DNA of 64,000 nucleotides from Diospyros lotus (lineage: Eukaryota > Streptophyta > Magnoliopsida > Ericales > Ebenaceae), in NCBI RefSeq assembly GCF_014633365.1, contig NC_068351.1, positions 13,026,907 to 13,090,906 on the forward strand, in the 5' to 3' direction. The notes under the pieces were generated by a model. The model made no database searches. It was given only the letters and a program-made list of their open reading frames with translations, and had not been told where the DNA came from. Both the position numbers and the translations under genes were made by a program. Every line of letters starts with the position of its first letter. Positions within the stretch are counted from its first letter, which is position 1. Shown in pieces: positions 1-13,700 of the stretch.

Positions 1-56
1 TCCATCATTCCCTTAGCCCATGCATCCCATTCATAGTTAGCACTGACCTCCTAATA

Positions 57-3000
57 TCAACCAGGTATAACTGTTGTGATGGAGATCACTACTGCTTCTT
101 CAGTGCATCTAGACAATGCATCCGCTACCTTGTTCTCCTTTCTCTTTTGGTATTGGATAATGTAGTCCAGGCCCATTAATCTCGCCATCCCTTTTTTATG
201 GAGATGCGTGTGTAGCCTCTGTTGCAAGAGAAATTTGAGACTCTCATGGTCTGTTTTGATGATTAATTGTCTGCCCTCCAAGTAATGATGCCATTTATCA
301 ACTGCAATTAATACCGCCATCAACTCCTTGTCATAGACACTGAGCCCTTGATGCCTAGGGCTCAAAGCTTGGCTAATAAAAGCTAGGGGTCTCCCCTCTT
401 GGGATAGCACTACTCCTAACCCAGTGCTGCTAGCATCAGTCTCAAGAGTGAAAGGCTTGGAGAAGTCAAGGAGCCCCAGGTTAAGGACTTCACTCATCGC
501 CTTCTTGAGCCTCCCAAACACCTCTTCTGCCTTCTCATCCCACTAAAACCCTTCCTTCTTCAGCAAATTGGTGAGGGGCCTGCTAATTGCTCCATAATCC
601 CTTACAAACCTCTTGTAGTAGTCTGTGAGGCCCATGAACCCTCTCAGGGCTTTTACTGATGTAGGCCTTGGCCATGATAACATTGCAACTACCTTTTTGG
701 AGTCGGTGCTAACTCTTGCACTAGATATGACATATCCCAAATATTCCACCCTTGGTTGGGTAAAAGAACACTTAAACTTCTTAATAAACAGTTGATTGAA
801 TCTCAAGACCTCAAGGGCAGTTTTCAGATGGTCTAGGTGTTGTGAGAATGAAGGGTTGCAGATAAGAATGTCATCAAAAAAGACTAACACAAATTTACGG
901 AGGTAGGGTTCAAAGATGTGATTCATTAAGGCCTAGAATGTAGCAGGGGCATTGGTTAGGCAGAAAGGCATTACCAAAAATTCGTAATGTCCTTGATGAG
1001 TAGAGAAGACTGTTTTGGAGACATCATCAGGGTTCATCCGAATCTGATGATACCCTGATCTTAGGTCCTATTTGGTGAATACTTTGGCATGTTTTAGCTC
1101 ATCAAGGAGGTCTTCAATTATAGGAATAGGGAGCTTATTTTTTACGATTTGGGAATTGAGCTGGCGGTAATCTATGCAAAAGCGCCAGCTCCCGTCTTTT
1201 TTCTTGACTAATAGTATGGGTGAGGAGTAGGGACTTTGACTTGGCCAAACAATTGACCTTGCCAACACATCTTTGATCAAGTTCTTGATCTTTGCTTTTT
1301 GTTTAGGGGGATATCTATAAGCTCGGACAATAATAGATTCGGTGTTTGGTTTTAGAACAGTAGAATGATCAAAATGTCTGTAAGGTGGCAGTGATTGGGG
1401 TTCATCAAAAAGATCCTTAAATTCAAGCAAATAGTTTATTAAGGGAGTCTACTTCATGCACCTACCATTGTTGTGGTTGGGTGGTATTCTCTGCTTCTAC
1501 CTCTCTATATCCCCTTCTCCATGTTCCACTGCCTCCATTGAAAACAACTAGGCCACCTGAGTCCATTTGGACTTTAGGACTTTCTGTAACTTCCTTCCGG
1601 TGATCATCTTACAAACTTTTGTTTTAGGACTCCCTGTAAGGGTCCTTCTCCTGCCATCATTTTCAAATGTAACTTTCATTGTATTGAAGTCAAAACTAAT
1701 AGGGCTCACACCTTTCATCCAATCCACTTCTAGGACTATATCACAACCCCCTAACTTTAGTAATCTCAAGTCAACTTCCAATGGCTCCCCATGCATCTCC
1801 AAACAAAACCCTTCACAAGTAGATCAGCACATCACCTTGTTGCCATTTGCTACCGTTACTGACAGGGGGTGAGTCTCTGTCAATTCACACTTTAACCTCT
1901 AGGTCGTTCCCTCATCGAGGAAGCTATCAGTGCTTCTACTATCTATTAAGATCATTAGCCGGCGATCCTTGTATTTCCCTTCCACTTGTATGATTTTTCT
2001 ATTAGCAAGTCCTCGGAGGGCATGGAGGGATATCTCTACACTTTCTTCCCCCTCTTCACTACCTTAGGGAAGCGTTCCTTCCTCTTGTTCCTCCATTTCT
2101 TCATCTCCTTCTATGAGTAGGAGTTGCCTTCTACATTGGTGTCTGAGGGTGTACCAATCCCTGCAACGGAAGCAGAGCCTTGCACTCCTCCTCTGTTCTG
2201 CAAACCTTCCGCTATTTAGGGGCACGGGGGTTAGGGCAGAGGATTGTCCTCCACCTGTGTTCCCTTGGATCATCTTATTTCCTTCTCTCCCTGCCCCTTT
2301 TCTTCCCATTTGAGCCATTCCCACATTCAAGGCCCTCATCTACCCCCTTTGTTTCCTCATCAACGCCTCTACCGTCAACTCCTGCACACTCCGCAGCTTT
2401 CTTAATCATTCTAGGCTGCTGCATTTTGACAGTGAGCCTCTATTCTTCGCCTAACCCACTCACAAAACTGGATACAAAATATCCCTCGGTCAAGTGGGGG
2501 TATAGAATGAGCATGAGGGACTTAAGCTCCTCAAATTTCAATTGGTATGCCTACACCGTTCCCTCCTATTGGAGCTTGTTGAACTCCTCAACCACGTCTA
2601 GCATATTTCGATCCTCAAACCTCTCGCAAAGGTCCTCCACAAATTCCGCCCACCGGCAGCCTTCTTTAGTCCCAATCCACCCCTGAAACCATGCATCCCT
2701 CTACATCGTTCAAGTAAGCAGTTGCAAGAGTTACACGTTGCTGCTTTAGCACCCCATAAAAACTGAACATCCTTTTGCACCTACGCACCCACCTCCTCGA
2801 GTTCGTCCCATCAAACACTGGTATTTCCAATTTAGGAGTTGGAAATCCATGCGGATGGGGAGCAACTTGATTGCCCTGCCGCCTCTCCGCGTGATTCTCC
2901 TCTGCCATCGTCAGATCACCCCCAAATTCAGAGGCGCCTTCGGCGCAGGAAGCCAAAATATGACCAAGTAAGATGGGATTCAACCTCTCCCGAGGAGGGA

Positions 3001-3242
3001 AATCCGGCAAGAGTCTCACTTGGTTCTGACTCGTGACCATGCAGATAAACATCTACATCCGATCGCGCAATTGGTTATGTTGCTCCTTCCCTCCATTGTT
3101 CCATGGTGCCTTCAATCCTTCTTTCCACCACCGCCTCCATGGATGATTCTAGACCACCCATCCGTATCTGCATGTCAAACATTGCGGCAGTGACTTGCTG
3201 CAATTGAGCTTCCATTTGCTTCATACGCGTGTCGTCGGCCAT
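57..3242 (-). pseudogene. Broken gag-pol of the gypsy element (gag, PR, RT, RNase H)
   Basis: Gag starts at ATG 3242. The gag core is at about 3050-2500 and includes VPKLEIPVFDG-like and FVSSFVSGL-like motifs. A knuckle-like CFRC..H.C motif is near 2170. The protease has DSRS where DSG is expected, at about 1945, then a typical DWM-SPISFDF end near 1700. RT begins near 1430 (LPPYRHFDH, then FCIDYRQLN), with the catalytic FFDDILI at about 880 and the LGYVIS block near 740. RNase H (LETDASSTGLG, then DHESLKFLL) runs 521-57. In-frame stops occur near 543 and 935 (both where the family has Gln) and 1066, and there is a frameshift in gag near 2700. No functional product is possible. Confidence 0.88.
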
Positions 3243-3274
3243 GGTGAATTTCGATGAGATTGAGGCCTGAGATT

Positions 3275-3287
3275 GGCTTTGATACCA
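3275..3287 (-). promoter_or_regulatory. Primer-binding site of the gypsy element (tRNA-Met type)
   Basis: The minus strand reads TGGTATCAAAGCC directly inside the LTR, one base from the usual plant initiator tRNA-Met site TGGTATCAGAGCC. The spacer to the LTR edge is TTA. Confidence 0.75.
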
Positions 3288-3290
3288 TAA

Positions 3291-3565
3291 TGTCATATTC
3301 TAATTCTGACAAGCAATAATTCTCCTCAATCCGAGAAGAATTGGGGTATTTAGGAAGAACAAGAAAGAACTAGAGGGAGAGAGAAATGAAAGAAAGAGAG
3401 AGAATGAATGCATTGATAATTCTCTGGATAGATCGGGAGGGTGGCATTAGAGCTATATATACTACTCCTGCTCACCCTTAGGCGCCAAAGGCCACTTGCC
3501 CAATTTACAAATATTTGAATTCAACTTGCCTAACTACCTAACCAACATTCCCTCTTATTCTAACA
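3291..3565 (-). repeat. 5' LTR of the gypsy element
   Basis: The inner edge begins TGTCATATTCTAA on the plus strand, three bases from the primer-binding site. The outer edge is best placed at ...CTTATTCTAACA (3565), giving a TG...CA unit of about 275 bp with short imperfect inverted ends. A TATATATA run near 3455-3462 (minus strand) is a candidate promoter. The partner LTR is outside the window, so the outer edge is inferred. Confidence 0.65.
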
Positions 3566-3823
3566 ATCAGCTAATTACAATTGAGCCCCCCTATTTCAAT
3601 CATTCCCGTGACAAAAACCTTATGGAAACATATCTGGCTTGGAACTGTGGGATACAAAAGCATGAATCAAAAAATATGTCTTTCAAAAGAAGCTTTTTGC
3701 TCTCTATTAATTCAAAATTTAAATGGAGAAGTGAAAAAAAAAAAGGAAGAGAAGGAAGCATAAAAAACAGAACAAAAGTAATGACTAATCAGGGACTGAT
3801 AAATGTCAGGGGACTGGACTTGC

Positions 3824-4794
3824 CTGTTCCTTGAAAATAACAGCTGCAGCATCAAGAAGAAATTCTCGAGCAAGTTCAGGACTCTTTGCATGTTTCTGGG
3901 GACGGGAGCATTCTCCATCCAGCTCATTCCCATCTTTGTCCATGGAATCATCGTCCTACAAGTTAGTATGGCATTTTAGAAAAAGAAAAGATCAAGGCAA
4001 TGAATCACCCACTTGCAAAATCTTATTATATGACTCCATTGCACAAGGGAGCATGGCAAGCCTTGAAGAACTCACTTACCTCTTCTTCCTCAGCCTCTTC
4101 GGCATGCTCAAAGAACCTTTTGATGTTTTCCCCTCTTGTAATTGTAACAAAACCATCATTAACTGCAAGCCTGCTGTGTACACATTGTTGACCTTTCAAC
4201 GCATGAGCTTTTGCAGAAAGTTCAGTACAACGACCATCCATTTTCCAAGCCCTCAGGGTAATATAGCATGCATTTAAGCCACCAAGATCTAGACCACTCA
4301 CTTGAACCCTCCCACTCATGCCAACATTTTCAAACTCCAGAATGTCATATTTTCCGTCTGCTGTTCCAAGAGCCCATTCAAAGTGATGATAGTTTCCAAC
4401 ATTATCCACAAAGATTTGGTGCCAATCAGCCTGGACTGTGTCATGAGACACCTGAGAAATCAAAAAACTAATATAGCATTAGATTGTGACATCTTCACAG
4501 AATTAAGGCCCAAAGCTCCTGGACATGTGCCTGATCATAATACTAACAATGTCCATAGTTGTGGTTTACTCGCTCACAATATGAGTAAGTCAACATGTAG
4601 AACAGATACAATCACATATATATATATATATATCAAATAAGTTTGAACAAACCTCATACTGGAAGGCTGTATCTGCAACACAAAACCAACTGGTGCACTG
4701 AGGATCCTTTCGCAAGCGTTTTAGCTCCTTTAGTTCCTTGAACCCCCTAATAACATTTCTTCTACAATCTCTACAAAACCTCTTGCTGTCAAAC
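3824..4794 (-). CDS. NST1-like gene, 3' exon block in window (exons 4-6)
   Basis: Exon 4 completes the split Arg codon and continues FDSKRFCRDCRRNV. Exon 5 (124 residues) begins VSHDTVQADWHQIF and ends in a Glu-rich run before GTAAGT. Exon 6 (44 residues) begins DDDSMDKDGNEL and ends AAVIFKEQ before GCAAGT. A short TA repeat (4617-4634) lies in the intron between exons 4 and 5. The next exon expected for the family is not present between 3824 and the gypsy LTR. Confidence 0.85.
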
Positions 4795-7700
4795 CTGCAA
4801 CAGGCACATAAATTTTCAGGAAAGTAGAACAATCCACTATGTGATCCTTAAACATCAAGGATTACAACACCAAGTCTTAGCCCCACTAGGAGGTGTAGAT
4901 AGGAAGCAAGATGAATCACAAGGTCCCATAAGGGCAGGCAGTTTTCCAGCATATAATAACTGAGACCTAGCCTTGCACTGAACCATAAACTGTGTTTGGA
5001 GCTGTATCTTTTACCATGCTGGCTGGGTTTTACTATTTCTATTGTTATTTTAAATTGAACGCCCAATTCTGGTGATTCAATGGGAGAAAGCACCTTGCCT
5101 TGCTGCTCATTTGGGAGCTTATCTGAACAACTATCTTGTAGAATTCTCTTTTTAATACCGTGGTCAGCTACATAGATTCTAGCTTGCCAGTCATCTCTAT
5201 CCATGATCATATATCTTCTATAAGGTCGTTATATTTCATGTCATGTCTAGGAGTTTCCCACCTTCTTCTAACTCTTTTGCTACAAACTTCTATTACGTCC
5301 ACTCTCGTCATTGGTGCATCTGTTGATCATTCTCATGTGTCCACGTGTCACTCTATCCTTAATACAAATAATCACAGTTCTAATGTTGTTTTCTTTTGTG
5401 GCCCATTTACCATGGCATCCTTAACTCAATCATGCTTACAGTTTGCACATGTTAGTACTTCATTACCAAACAATTCTAAACTGTACAGTAGAGTTTATCT
5501 TATAATTATTTGACAGAACTTCTCTTTTAGTTTGAAAGATATTTTACAATCACATAAAATGCTAAAAATTCTTGTCACTTTAATCATCCTATCTTAATTC
5601 TATAATTGACTTCCTCAACAATCTACTCACCTGTTGAACAAGTGAGACAAAATATTCCAACTAATCTTTTCAATAAATAACTAAATCTCAAGTCTAACTA
5701 TAACATCATCCACACATTTCATACATTTGGCTTTTGATTTGCTCAACTTGAAACTTTAAGATTCTAAGATGTTCTTCCATAGCTAGAGCTTAATATTCAT
5801 GCTTTCTTTTGTGTTATCCACCAAATTAATATCATCAACAAATAAAATACACCAAGATGCCTCTTCTTGGATGTGCTAAGTAAATTCATCCATCACTAAA
5901 GCAAAGAGGTGAGAGCGGTATTTCCTCCACAAGTTCTAATGTAAAATTCAGCTTGATGATACTTGCCTTTGGTAATGTGTATATAACTAACTCAGACTTA
6001 ATTCTTCTCTAAAATCCCCTACAAGGCTTCTCTAAGGACTATGTGATAGGTTTCTATGTTTACAAACACTGTATGCAAATTTTATGGTTTATCCCTAAAC
6101 ACTTTCACTAGGCACCTCAATTAAGGTAGTGTTTGCTAAAATGAACAAGATAAGGTTGTATCAAGATAAAATTTGAATGTTTTCTAAACCAAAATATAAA
6201 ATAATCAAGATAAGCTTGAGAAGCATTTCAAGATTTTTATCAGATTGTTTGTTAAATTTTTTGGAATACATTGGGGGACATATGGATTATTTTTTCTTAT
6301 CTATAAGATTTAAGATAAATTTATCTTGAGGGGGGGAGAGATAAATTTATTTGAACAATTCCTGATAAGAAGTTCCGTGACATCTTTTCTAAAGGTTCTC
6401 AAAATTTAACAAACACAATGGAAAGCATTTTTGTCTGGAATGCTTTTCATATTCCACTTTTTTCATCCCATATCTTGGTTAACAAATACCACCTAAGTAG
6501 ATAGCTTTCTTTGTTAACCTACTAGGTACAAAACCAAATTAGTTTTAAGAGATCTTAGTTTTACTTTTTAACCTTTTCTCAATTACTCTCTACTAAGGTT
6601 TTGCAATGTTGCTTATTAGCTTGATCACACTATAAGTTTCACATTTTTAAACATCTTCTCTATTCTTGTAAATAGATACTAGGGTGCTCTTTCTCTACTT
6701 GTTAGGCCTAGGCATCCTCCTTGATTAAGGATTGTGTTAAATAGTTATGTTAAACTCCATCAAGGATGGAGTAAAATTGGTGTTGAAGATGTTCCTCCTA
6801 TTACTGTCAATTCCAACCTCATATAAAGGAAGGGCATTGTGTTAGGTACCTGATAACGAGTGTAAAACTTCTTAGATTAAATATCATGCATCTATAAGCG
6901 AGTAGATGAAATGAAGGAAATTTGTAATAAAAGAGGAGGAGGGAGACCAAAGAAAACTAGGTGGGAAAACCTTAGACATGACATAAGATATGATGGCCTT
7001 ATAAAGGATATGGCCATGGATAGAGATGGTTGTAGGTCTAGAATTTATATGGCTAACCCCCACCTAGTAGAATTAAGACATGATTGTTGTTGTCAAATAG
7101 TTTGAGTAATCATAAAATGCATTATACTCTTATACATTTCCATGCATGTACAGGATTACACTGTGTAAGATCCTTACAAATGTAAAAGAACACCTTCTCA
7201 ATCATTAGCATCAAAAGAATGTGAATAGGAACCCAAGCACATTTAAGGGCATATGAAGAATACTCATAAAAGGGATGTGTTAATAATCTTGACAATGAGT
7301 TGATTTTGCAACATTTTTCAAAATATGAAATATCATTAAAGGAGAATTTTAAGATATCTTTTTATCATATAAAATGTTGGTAATGGAATTATTTTTGTTA
7401 ATTTTTAGTTATTTATACTTTTGAATAATCAATTAAATGCATGGTGTGCTATAATATTATGTTAGAAACAATTTAGCCCAGTTGAGCCTAGGTTCTAGCT
7501 CCACCACTTGAGCTATTCCCACAAATCACTTTTGACCACTATTCTAGGGACAATAAACACTAGAAGAACCCCAAGTTAAACCACACCAGAAGAACCCCAA
7601 GTTAAACCATCCTCCACGTTGTAGAAAATTGTAGATGCTTGATTGATTCTCGAGTAACATTGGGTATTTATACACAACAACTAGGTTATCTCCTATATTC

Positions 7701-10700
7701 TAGGAACATATTTGAATTTTTTTTTGTTGATAAAATACAACAAAAAGAATTTAAAAATTTACTAAGATATATTGGATTACTTTGCTGCTTTTATCCCTTT
7801 ATTCTTGGAGTTTTCCAATCTCCAAATCACCTTATCACTTTATCCTTTCATCTCATATTTTTCAAGCCATAAGATTAGGAGAACAATCCAGCTATTACTT
7901 GAGTCCTTCTTTGAGTAAACTATTATTTTATTTCCAGAATATCTTTATGATCTTTCTAACACTCCCCTTCAAGTTGGTGAGTGGATATTCTCCATTCCCA
8001 ACTTGCATGTAATTTCTTCAAATCTAGTTGTAGGAAGATCTTTTGTAAAGACATCTTGCCCATTGATTATCTGAATAGACATATATGGTGATGAGACTAT
8101 TGTCTAATTTCTCTTTGATAAAATATCGATCAATCTCTATATGTTTAGTCCGATTAAGTTGCACTTGGTTATGTGCTATGCTTATTGTTGACTTCTTGTC
8201 ATAATATAGCCTCATAGATTTAGCTCCTTTTAATCCCAAATCGTTGAGAATGATTCTCAACCACAATAACTCACAAATTCCATGAGTCGTTGCTCTTAGT
8301 TCTACCTCAGCACTAGATCTAGATACTACTAACTACTTTTTACTCCATGAAACAATGTTTCCTCCAAGAAATATACAATAACCTATAGTAGATCTCCTAT
8401 CTGTCAAGGATCTGGCTTAATCAACATCCGTTTAAGCTCCCATAATCAATTTTCCTCCTCTTTTAAATAGAATTCCTCTCCTTGGTGAGGATTTCAAATA
8501 ATGTAAGATTTTGTGAATAGCTTGCATATGTTTTTCTCTCGGATCATGCGTAAATCTACTAACAACCCCTACTGTGTAGGCAACATCAGGTCGTGTATGA
8601 GACAGATAAATTAACCTTCCTACCAATCTTTGATATTAACCTTTATCGACAACACTTCCATCTTCTTGTCCTCCTAATTTGTGATTTTGCTCAATTAGTG
8701 TACTGGAAGGTCAACATTCTAGCTTCCCTGTTTCTTTAAACAAATCAAGAACATATTTCCTTTGGGAAACAATTATGCTTTGTTTTGAGTAGGCAACTTC
8801 AATCCCTAGGAAATATCTTAACCTTCCCAAATCCTTAATTTCCAACTCTTTAGCTGGCTAAATCTTCAACTTTCCTTTTCAATATCATCATCCCCCAGTC
8901 ACAATTATATCATCAATATATACTAGGAGGATAGTGAGTTTACCTTCCTTTGAGTGTTTGATGAAGAGGGTGTGATCTCCTTGGCTTTGTCGATATCCCA
9001 TCCTTAGCATAGCTTCAATAAATATGCCAAACCATGCTCTAGGGGACTGCATTAGTCCAAAGAGAGTTGTCCTCAGGTTGCACATTTTTATTCTCAAAAC
9101 CTTATGGTAATTCCATGTAGACCTCTTCTTTTAAATCTCCGTGTAGGAAGGCATTTTTAATATCAAACTGTTGTATATCCTAGTCAAAGTTTCTTGGTAG
9201 TCGATCCCATAGGTTTGTGTATAGCCTTTTGCAACTAAGCGAGCTTTATACCTTTCAAACGACCCATCAACTTTGTATTTGAGTGTATAAACCCATTTAC
9301 AACCTAATGCCCTTTTTTCCTAGGGCATTCATTTCATCCCTCATAGCAAAAGTCTAGTTCTTATCTTTTAGTGCTTCATGAAGAGTCCTTGGGATAGTTA
9401 TAGAGTCAAGATTTGAAAGAAAGGCTGAATGTTGCAAAGATAAATGGTGAGAGGAAACAAATGGAGAAATAGGGTGTTGACTACACTTACAAGTACCCCT
9501 TCCTCAATGCAATAGGCCACTCAAGATCAATAGGATTCTGACAGTTAGAAAAACCAGGTTCCAAAATTTCATTACCTGACACTAGGTTGGAAATGGGGAG
9601 TAGCTCTTGGTTCAAATTAGGTTGTGGTCTTCTTGAGAATACAAGTGCAGGTAAAGGCTGTAGCAATTGATCATGATTAGTGGTTGTGGGCAAAGACTGC
9701 AAGGGCTAATCATGGTTAGTTGCTACAGGCACAGGAAGGAGAAAAGTAGTTTCATCTTCTAAAGCAGAATAATGCTCCCCCTAAAGATGAAGATTGGGAG
9801 AAGGGAAAAATGGTTGATTTTCATGAAAGGAGACATCAAGGGAGATAAAAAAAACATTTGAGAAAGGGGATGATAACACATGTATCCCTTTTTAGTGTTA
9901 GAATAACCAAGAAATAGGCATTTAAGTACTCTAGAGTCAAGTTTAGTGTGGTTGATTTTGTGGATATGGACAAAAGCAGTGCAACCAAAGACCTTGAGAG
10001 GTAAATCAGTCAAATATAATAGGTGAGGGTAGGAAATAGAGAGTTTTTGAACGAGACTTTGCTGGTCAAGGATTTAAGACGAGCTTCAGTTGATAAGTTG
10101 TGTAGTAATTAAAACTATTTCCCCAAAAAAATAAGATGGAACATGGGTGTCAAAGAGAAGTGCTCGAGTCACATTTAGAAGGTGACAATTTTTTCTCTCA
10201 ACAACCCCATTTTGCTGAGGAGTGTCAACACAGGAGGACTCATAAATAAATTGGTGTAGGGTATGATTAAAATATTCCTTCCCATTGTCTGTCTGAATAC
10301 GCTTTATGTGAACCCCAAATTGTGTATGAATGAGTTGAAAGAAATGTTGAAGGATCTTTAGAACTTTAGATTTTTCTTTCAGCAAAAATAGCCAAGTAAC
10401 CTGAGTATAGTCATTAATAAAAGTAATGAACTACTTAAACCCATTTAGATTAGAGACTTTGGAAGGACCCCAGACATCATAATGAATTAAATCAAAAGAA
10501 GTTGAAGTTTTTATTGATGAAGATGGAAAAGATACACGATGGTGTTTAGCAAGTTCACACACTTCGTAATGAAAATCAAAACTAGACACATTTAAAAATA
10601 AAGAAGGAAATAGAGCTTTAAGAGAATCAAAGCTAAGATGACCTAAATGTCTATGGTGAAGCCAAATGTCAGATAGTTTAGACGATTTTGCTTGTGTTTT

Positions 10701-13700
10701 AGCAGCCTGTTCCTTAGAAGCAACAAGAGCCTACACATCATTAAGAAGGTACGGCCCATTCTGGACTTTAGCAACTCCAATCTTTTTCCCTGATATCCAA
10801 TTCTGAAATACACAATGGTTATCAGAAAAAGTAATAATGCAATCTAGATCTTTGGTTAGTTTAGAAATAGAGACAAGATTAGTAGTGAGTTTTGGTACAT
10901 GAAGGACATTCGTTAAATGAAGAGAAGGTGTTAAGGTGATATGGCCTTTACCAATAACAATAAGAGAAGATCCATTGGCAACAATGATTTTGTGATACTG
11001 AACTTGGTTTATAGGAAATAAATGAAGTAGACTCATGGGTCATATGGTCAGTAACACCCGAATCTAGTACCCAACAGTTAGGCGAAGATGTTCCAGAAGC
11101 ATTAAAAGAGGAAGAAATAAGACACTTACCATTTCGAGCAAATGAACAAGAACTTGTGTTGTAGTATCTTCAGGACAGATCGTTGTCATATTCTAGTAAT
11201 GATCAATCTCATACCAAATACCTGTAAGTGTGTTGTAATAATTAGTCACTGTCATCCCTCATTGCTTCATAGTAGCAGCCTTGGTTCAAAGCCCCTAGAT
11301 AACTGTTGCATCCTGCTTCATGGAATAGCTTTTGCGGAGTGTCTCTCAAATGTCATGAGCAGAAGATAGAAACATGCAGTTTCTACTTATTTGTAACATG
11401 GAGTTCCAAAGCCATGACATAATCATGGCATCTTCTTCATCCTATGCCCTAAACATTGGATTGGTCGAACTAGGACCCTTACCAGTTAGGTGAGACAGTT
11501 TTCCATGCCCTTTTAGATAGGTAGAGACTACTTGGGACCACTGGAGATAATTCTTTCCATAGAATCGATAAGCTAAATTGATAGGACGAAGATCACAATG
11601 AGAGCCAGGTGTATGTTCAGTAGGCTGAAGATCACATGAGAAATTAGTGGGTTAATCCCCTAATGGAAGATCGGAAGGATTTGGGGTGACTGCATTAGAA
11701 ATTGTAGACATGGTAGTGGTAATATCGGCTAAATAGATGCAGCAATGAAGACTGGATAAAGGGAGAGAGTTGAGGGTAGTGGGTTGAACAACAACCCCAA
11801 AGATGGCGGCGAAAAAAGAATTAAGCTTCCAAGAAAGGCGGCTCTAATACCACATAAAAAAATGAAACAAGCTAAGAAAATTGTAGATGCTTGATTGATT
11901 GATTCTCGAGTAGCACAAAATATTTATACACGACAATTAGGTTATCTCCTATATTCTATGAACATATTTGAATATGTTTTGAAGATAAAATACAATAAGA
12001 AGAATTTAAAAATTTGTTGAGATATATTGGATTATTCTGTTGCCTTATCCTGCCTTTATCCCTTTATTCTTGGAGTTTTCCAATCTCCAAATCACCTTAT
12101 CACTTTATCTTTTCATCTCCTATTTTTCAAGCTCCAAATCACCTTATCACTTCATTCTTTCATCTCCTATTTTCCAGGCCATAAGATTAGGAGAACAATC
12201 CAGCTATTACATGAGTCCTTCTTTGAGTAAATTGTTAATTTATTTCCAAAATATCTTTATGATATTTCCAACACACATTTTTGAACAAAGAAGAAAGAGA
12301 ATGAACCTATGGAAGTCTCCAACTTTTGAAGAACTTAGAATCCAAAAGAATAAGAACACAACACCCTTGGCCATCCTACAAAGTACGCATATCTAAGGAT
12401 GCCCAATCTATCTACCGTGCCCCCCAAAGACTTCTAACTACTTCTAAAGAAGTGTCACACCTCCCTTCTACGAGTTGTATAACCGGTCATGAACCCTAAG
12501 ACAAGACTTAAAAGTTCACATAGTCTAAAAATTCTTCCATATTTACACAACTGAAACATCAAAAAATAACTAAAAATTAAACTATCCCAGACTAAGTCCA
12601 CTGATAATCCCCCAATTTGGGTCCGTGTTTAGCACCCCTGCTTACCTAAAAAATATATTAGGGAGAGTGGTGAGTTTAAAGCCTCATGAAGGACACCCCA
12701 AATAATATATCAATACCAAAATAGAGAATTTCATACATATACAATAAAAACAAATTTCAAGTCATAAATATTTACCAATATTTGCAAAGTCATAAATATT
12801 TACCAATATCATATGGTGTTGTCAACAATTTCCATAGTGTATAAATCGTCATTTATTCAAGGAACCACAATATTCAAGAATCAATCAAACCCCAATAAAT
12901 ATCTCAATGAGCAGTATAGCCTTGGATCCAACAATGTACAAGAGGACCCAGTAATTTCCCTATGATCTATCCCCAAGTACCTGGTGGAGCATGATTAGAA
13001 TATATCATCATCTCCTCCCATTGAGAAACTAAAATAGCACCATATAGATAGTTGAATTTTAGTTTCTAGAGTAATCCTTAGACTTCCCCGATGGTTCCAA
13101 CAATTTTATAAATAACATGTTAACACTATCAATAATCTTTTCAAAATGATTTGATAAATCCCCATTTTCAATTTGATTTTAAATCAACAATTCAAGAATA
13201 TATATCAAGTAATGAAATAGAGAAACATTCATTATATCAAAATAATTTTCAACATGAATAATATTGATTTTCAAAACACACTAGGGCAAGAATAAGCACT
13301 CACCTAACCCCTTTGTAGAGAAAAATCCATAAATATCCAACAGCTTTACTTCTCACTCATGCTCATAGCTTGTTGATTTAATCCTCCTCTAAGCTAGTAT
13401 TTATAAGCCCCTTAGGTTTTATCCAAATCCCATTTGGTCTTGGATCCAATTTCCCCTTTTATTTCTAATTCCCCAATTAATCATAATCCTTATCAAACCC
13501 TAACCAACTAATACACAAGTTTTTCTTTTATTTATCCTCAAAATTTACATTATCAATGCTAATCCCTTTTCAACAAGGAATCAGTTTGTCTCCAAACTTT
13601 AGATGAATAATTGCCTCTTCTACAAGGAATTGATTTGTTTTCAGTTCCATAATAATTAATCTTAATCCTAATCATTATTTTTATCCTTATCAAATCATAT

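Larger units (their letters stand above)
1..3565 (-). mobile_element. Ty3/gypsy LTR retrotransposon, 5' two thirds, truncated by window edge
   Basis: Read on the minus strand the order is 5' LTR (3565-3291), tRNA-Met primer-binding site, gag with a zinc knuckle, aspartic protease, reverse transcriptase and the start of RNase H. This is the Ty3/gypsy order. Integrase and the 3' LTR would lie left of position 1. The reading frame is broken by several stops and frameshifts, so the copy is not autonomous. It lies just beyond the last visible exon of the NST1-like gene (3824) in the same orientation, so it most likely sits within that gene's intron. Confidence 0.9.
7620..12273 (-). mobile_element. 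Ty1/copia LTR retrotransposon, complete but degenerate
   Basis: Two LTRs (7620-7961 and 11863-12273) bound an internal region in copia order on the minus strand: gag, protease, integrase, RT, RNase H. The primer-binding site TGGTATTAGAGCC (minus strand, 11852-11840) sits beside the right LTR. A purine tract CTTGAAGGGGAG (minus strand, just right of 7961) sits beside the left LTR. The flanking five bases are CACGT (7615-7619) and CACAT (12274-12278), a target duplication differing by one CpG-type transition. It is inserted in intron 4 of the NST1-like gene, in the gene's orientation. Many stops make it non-autonomous. Confidence 0.9.
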
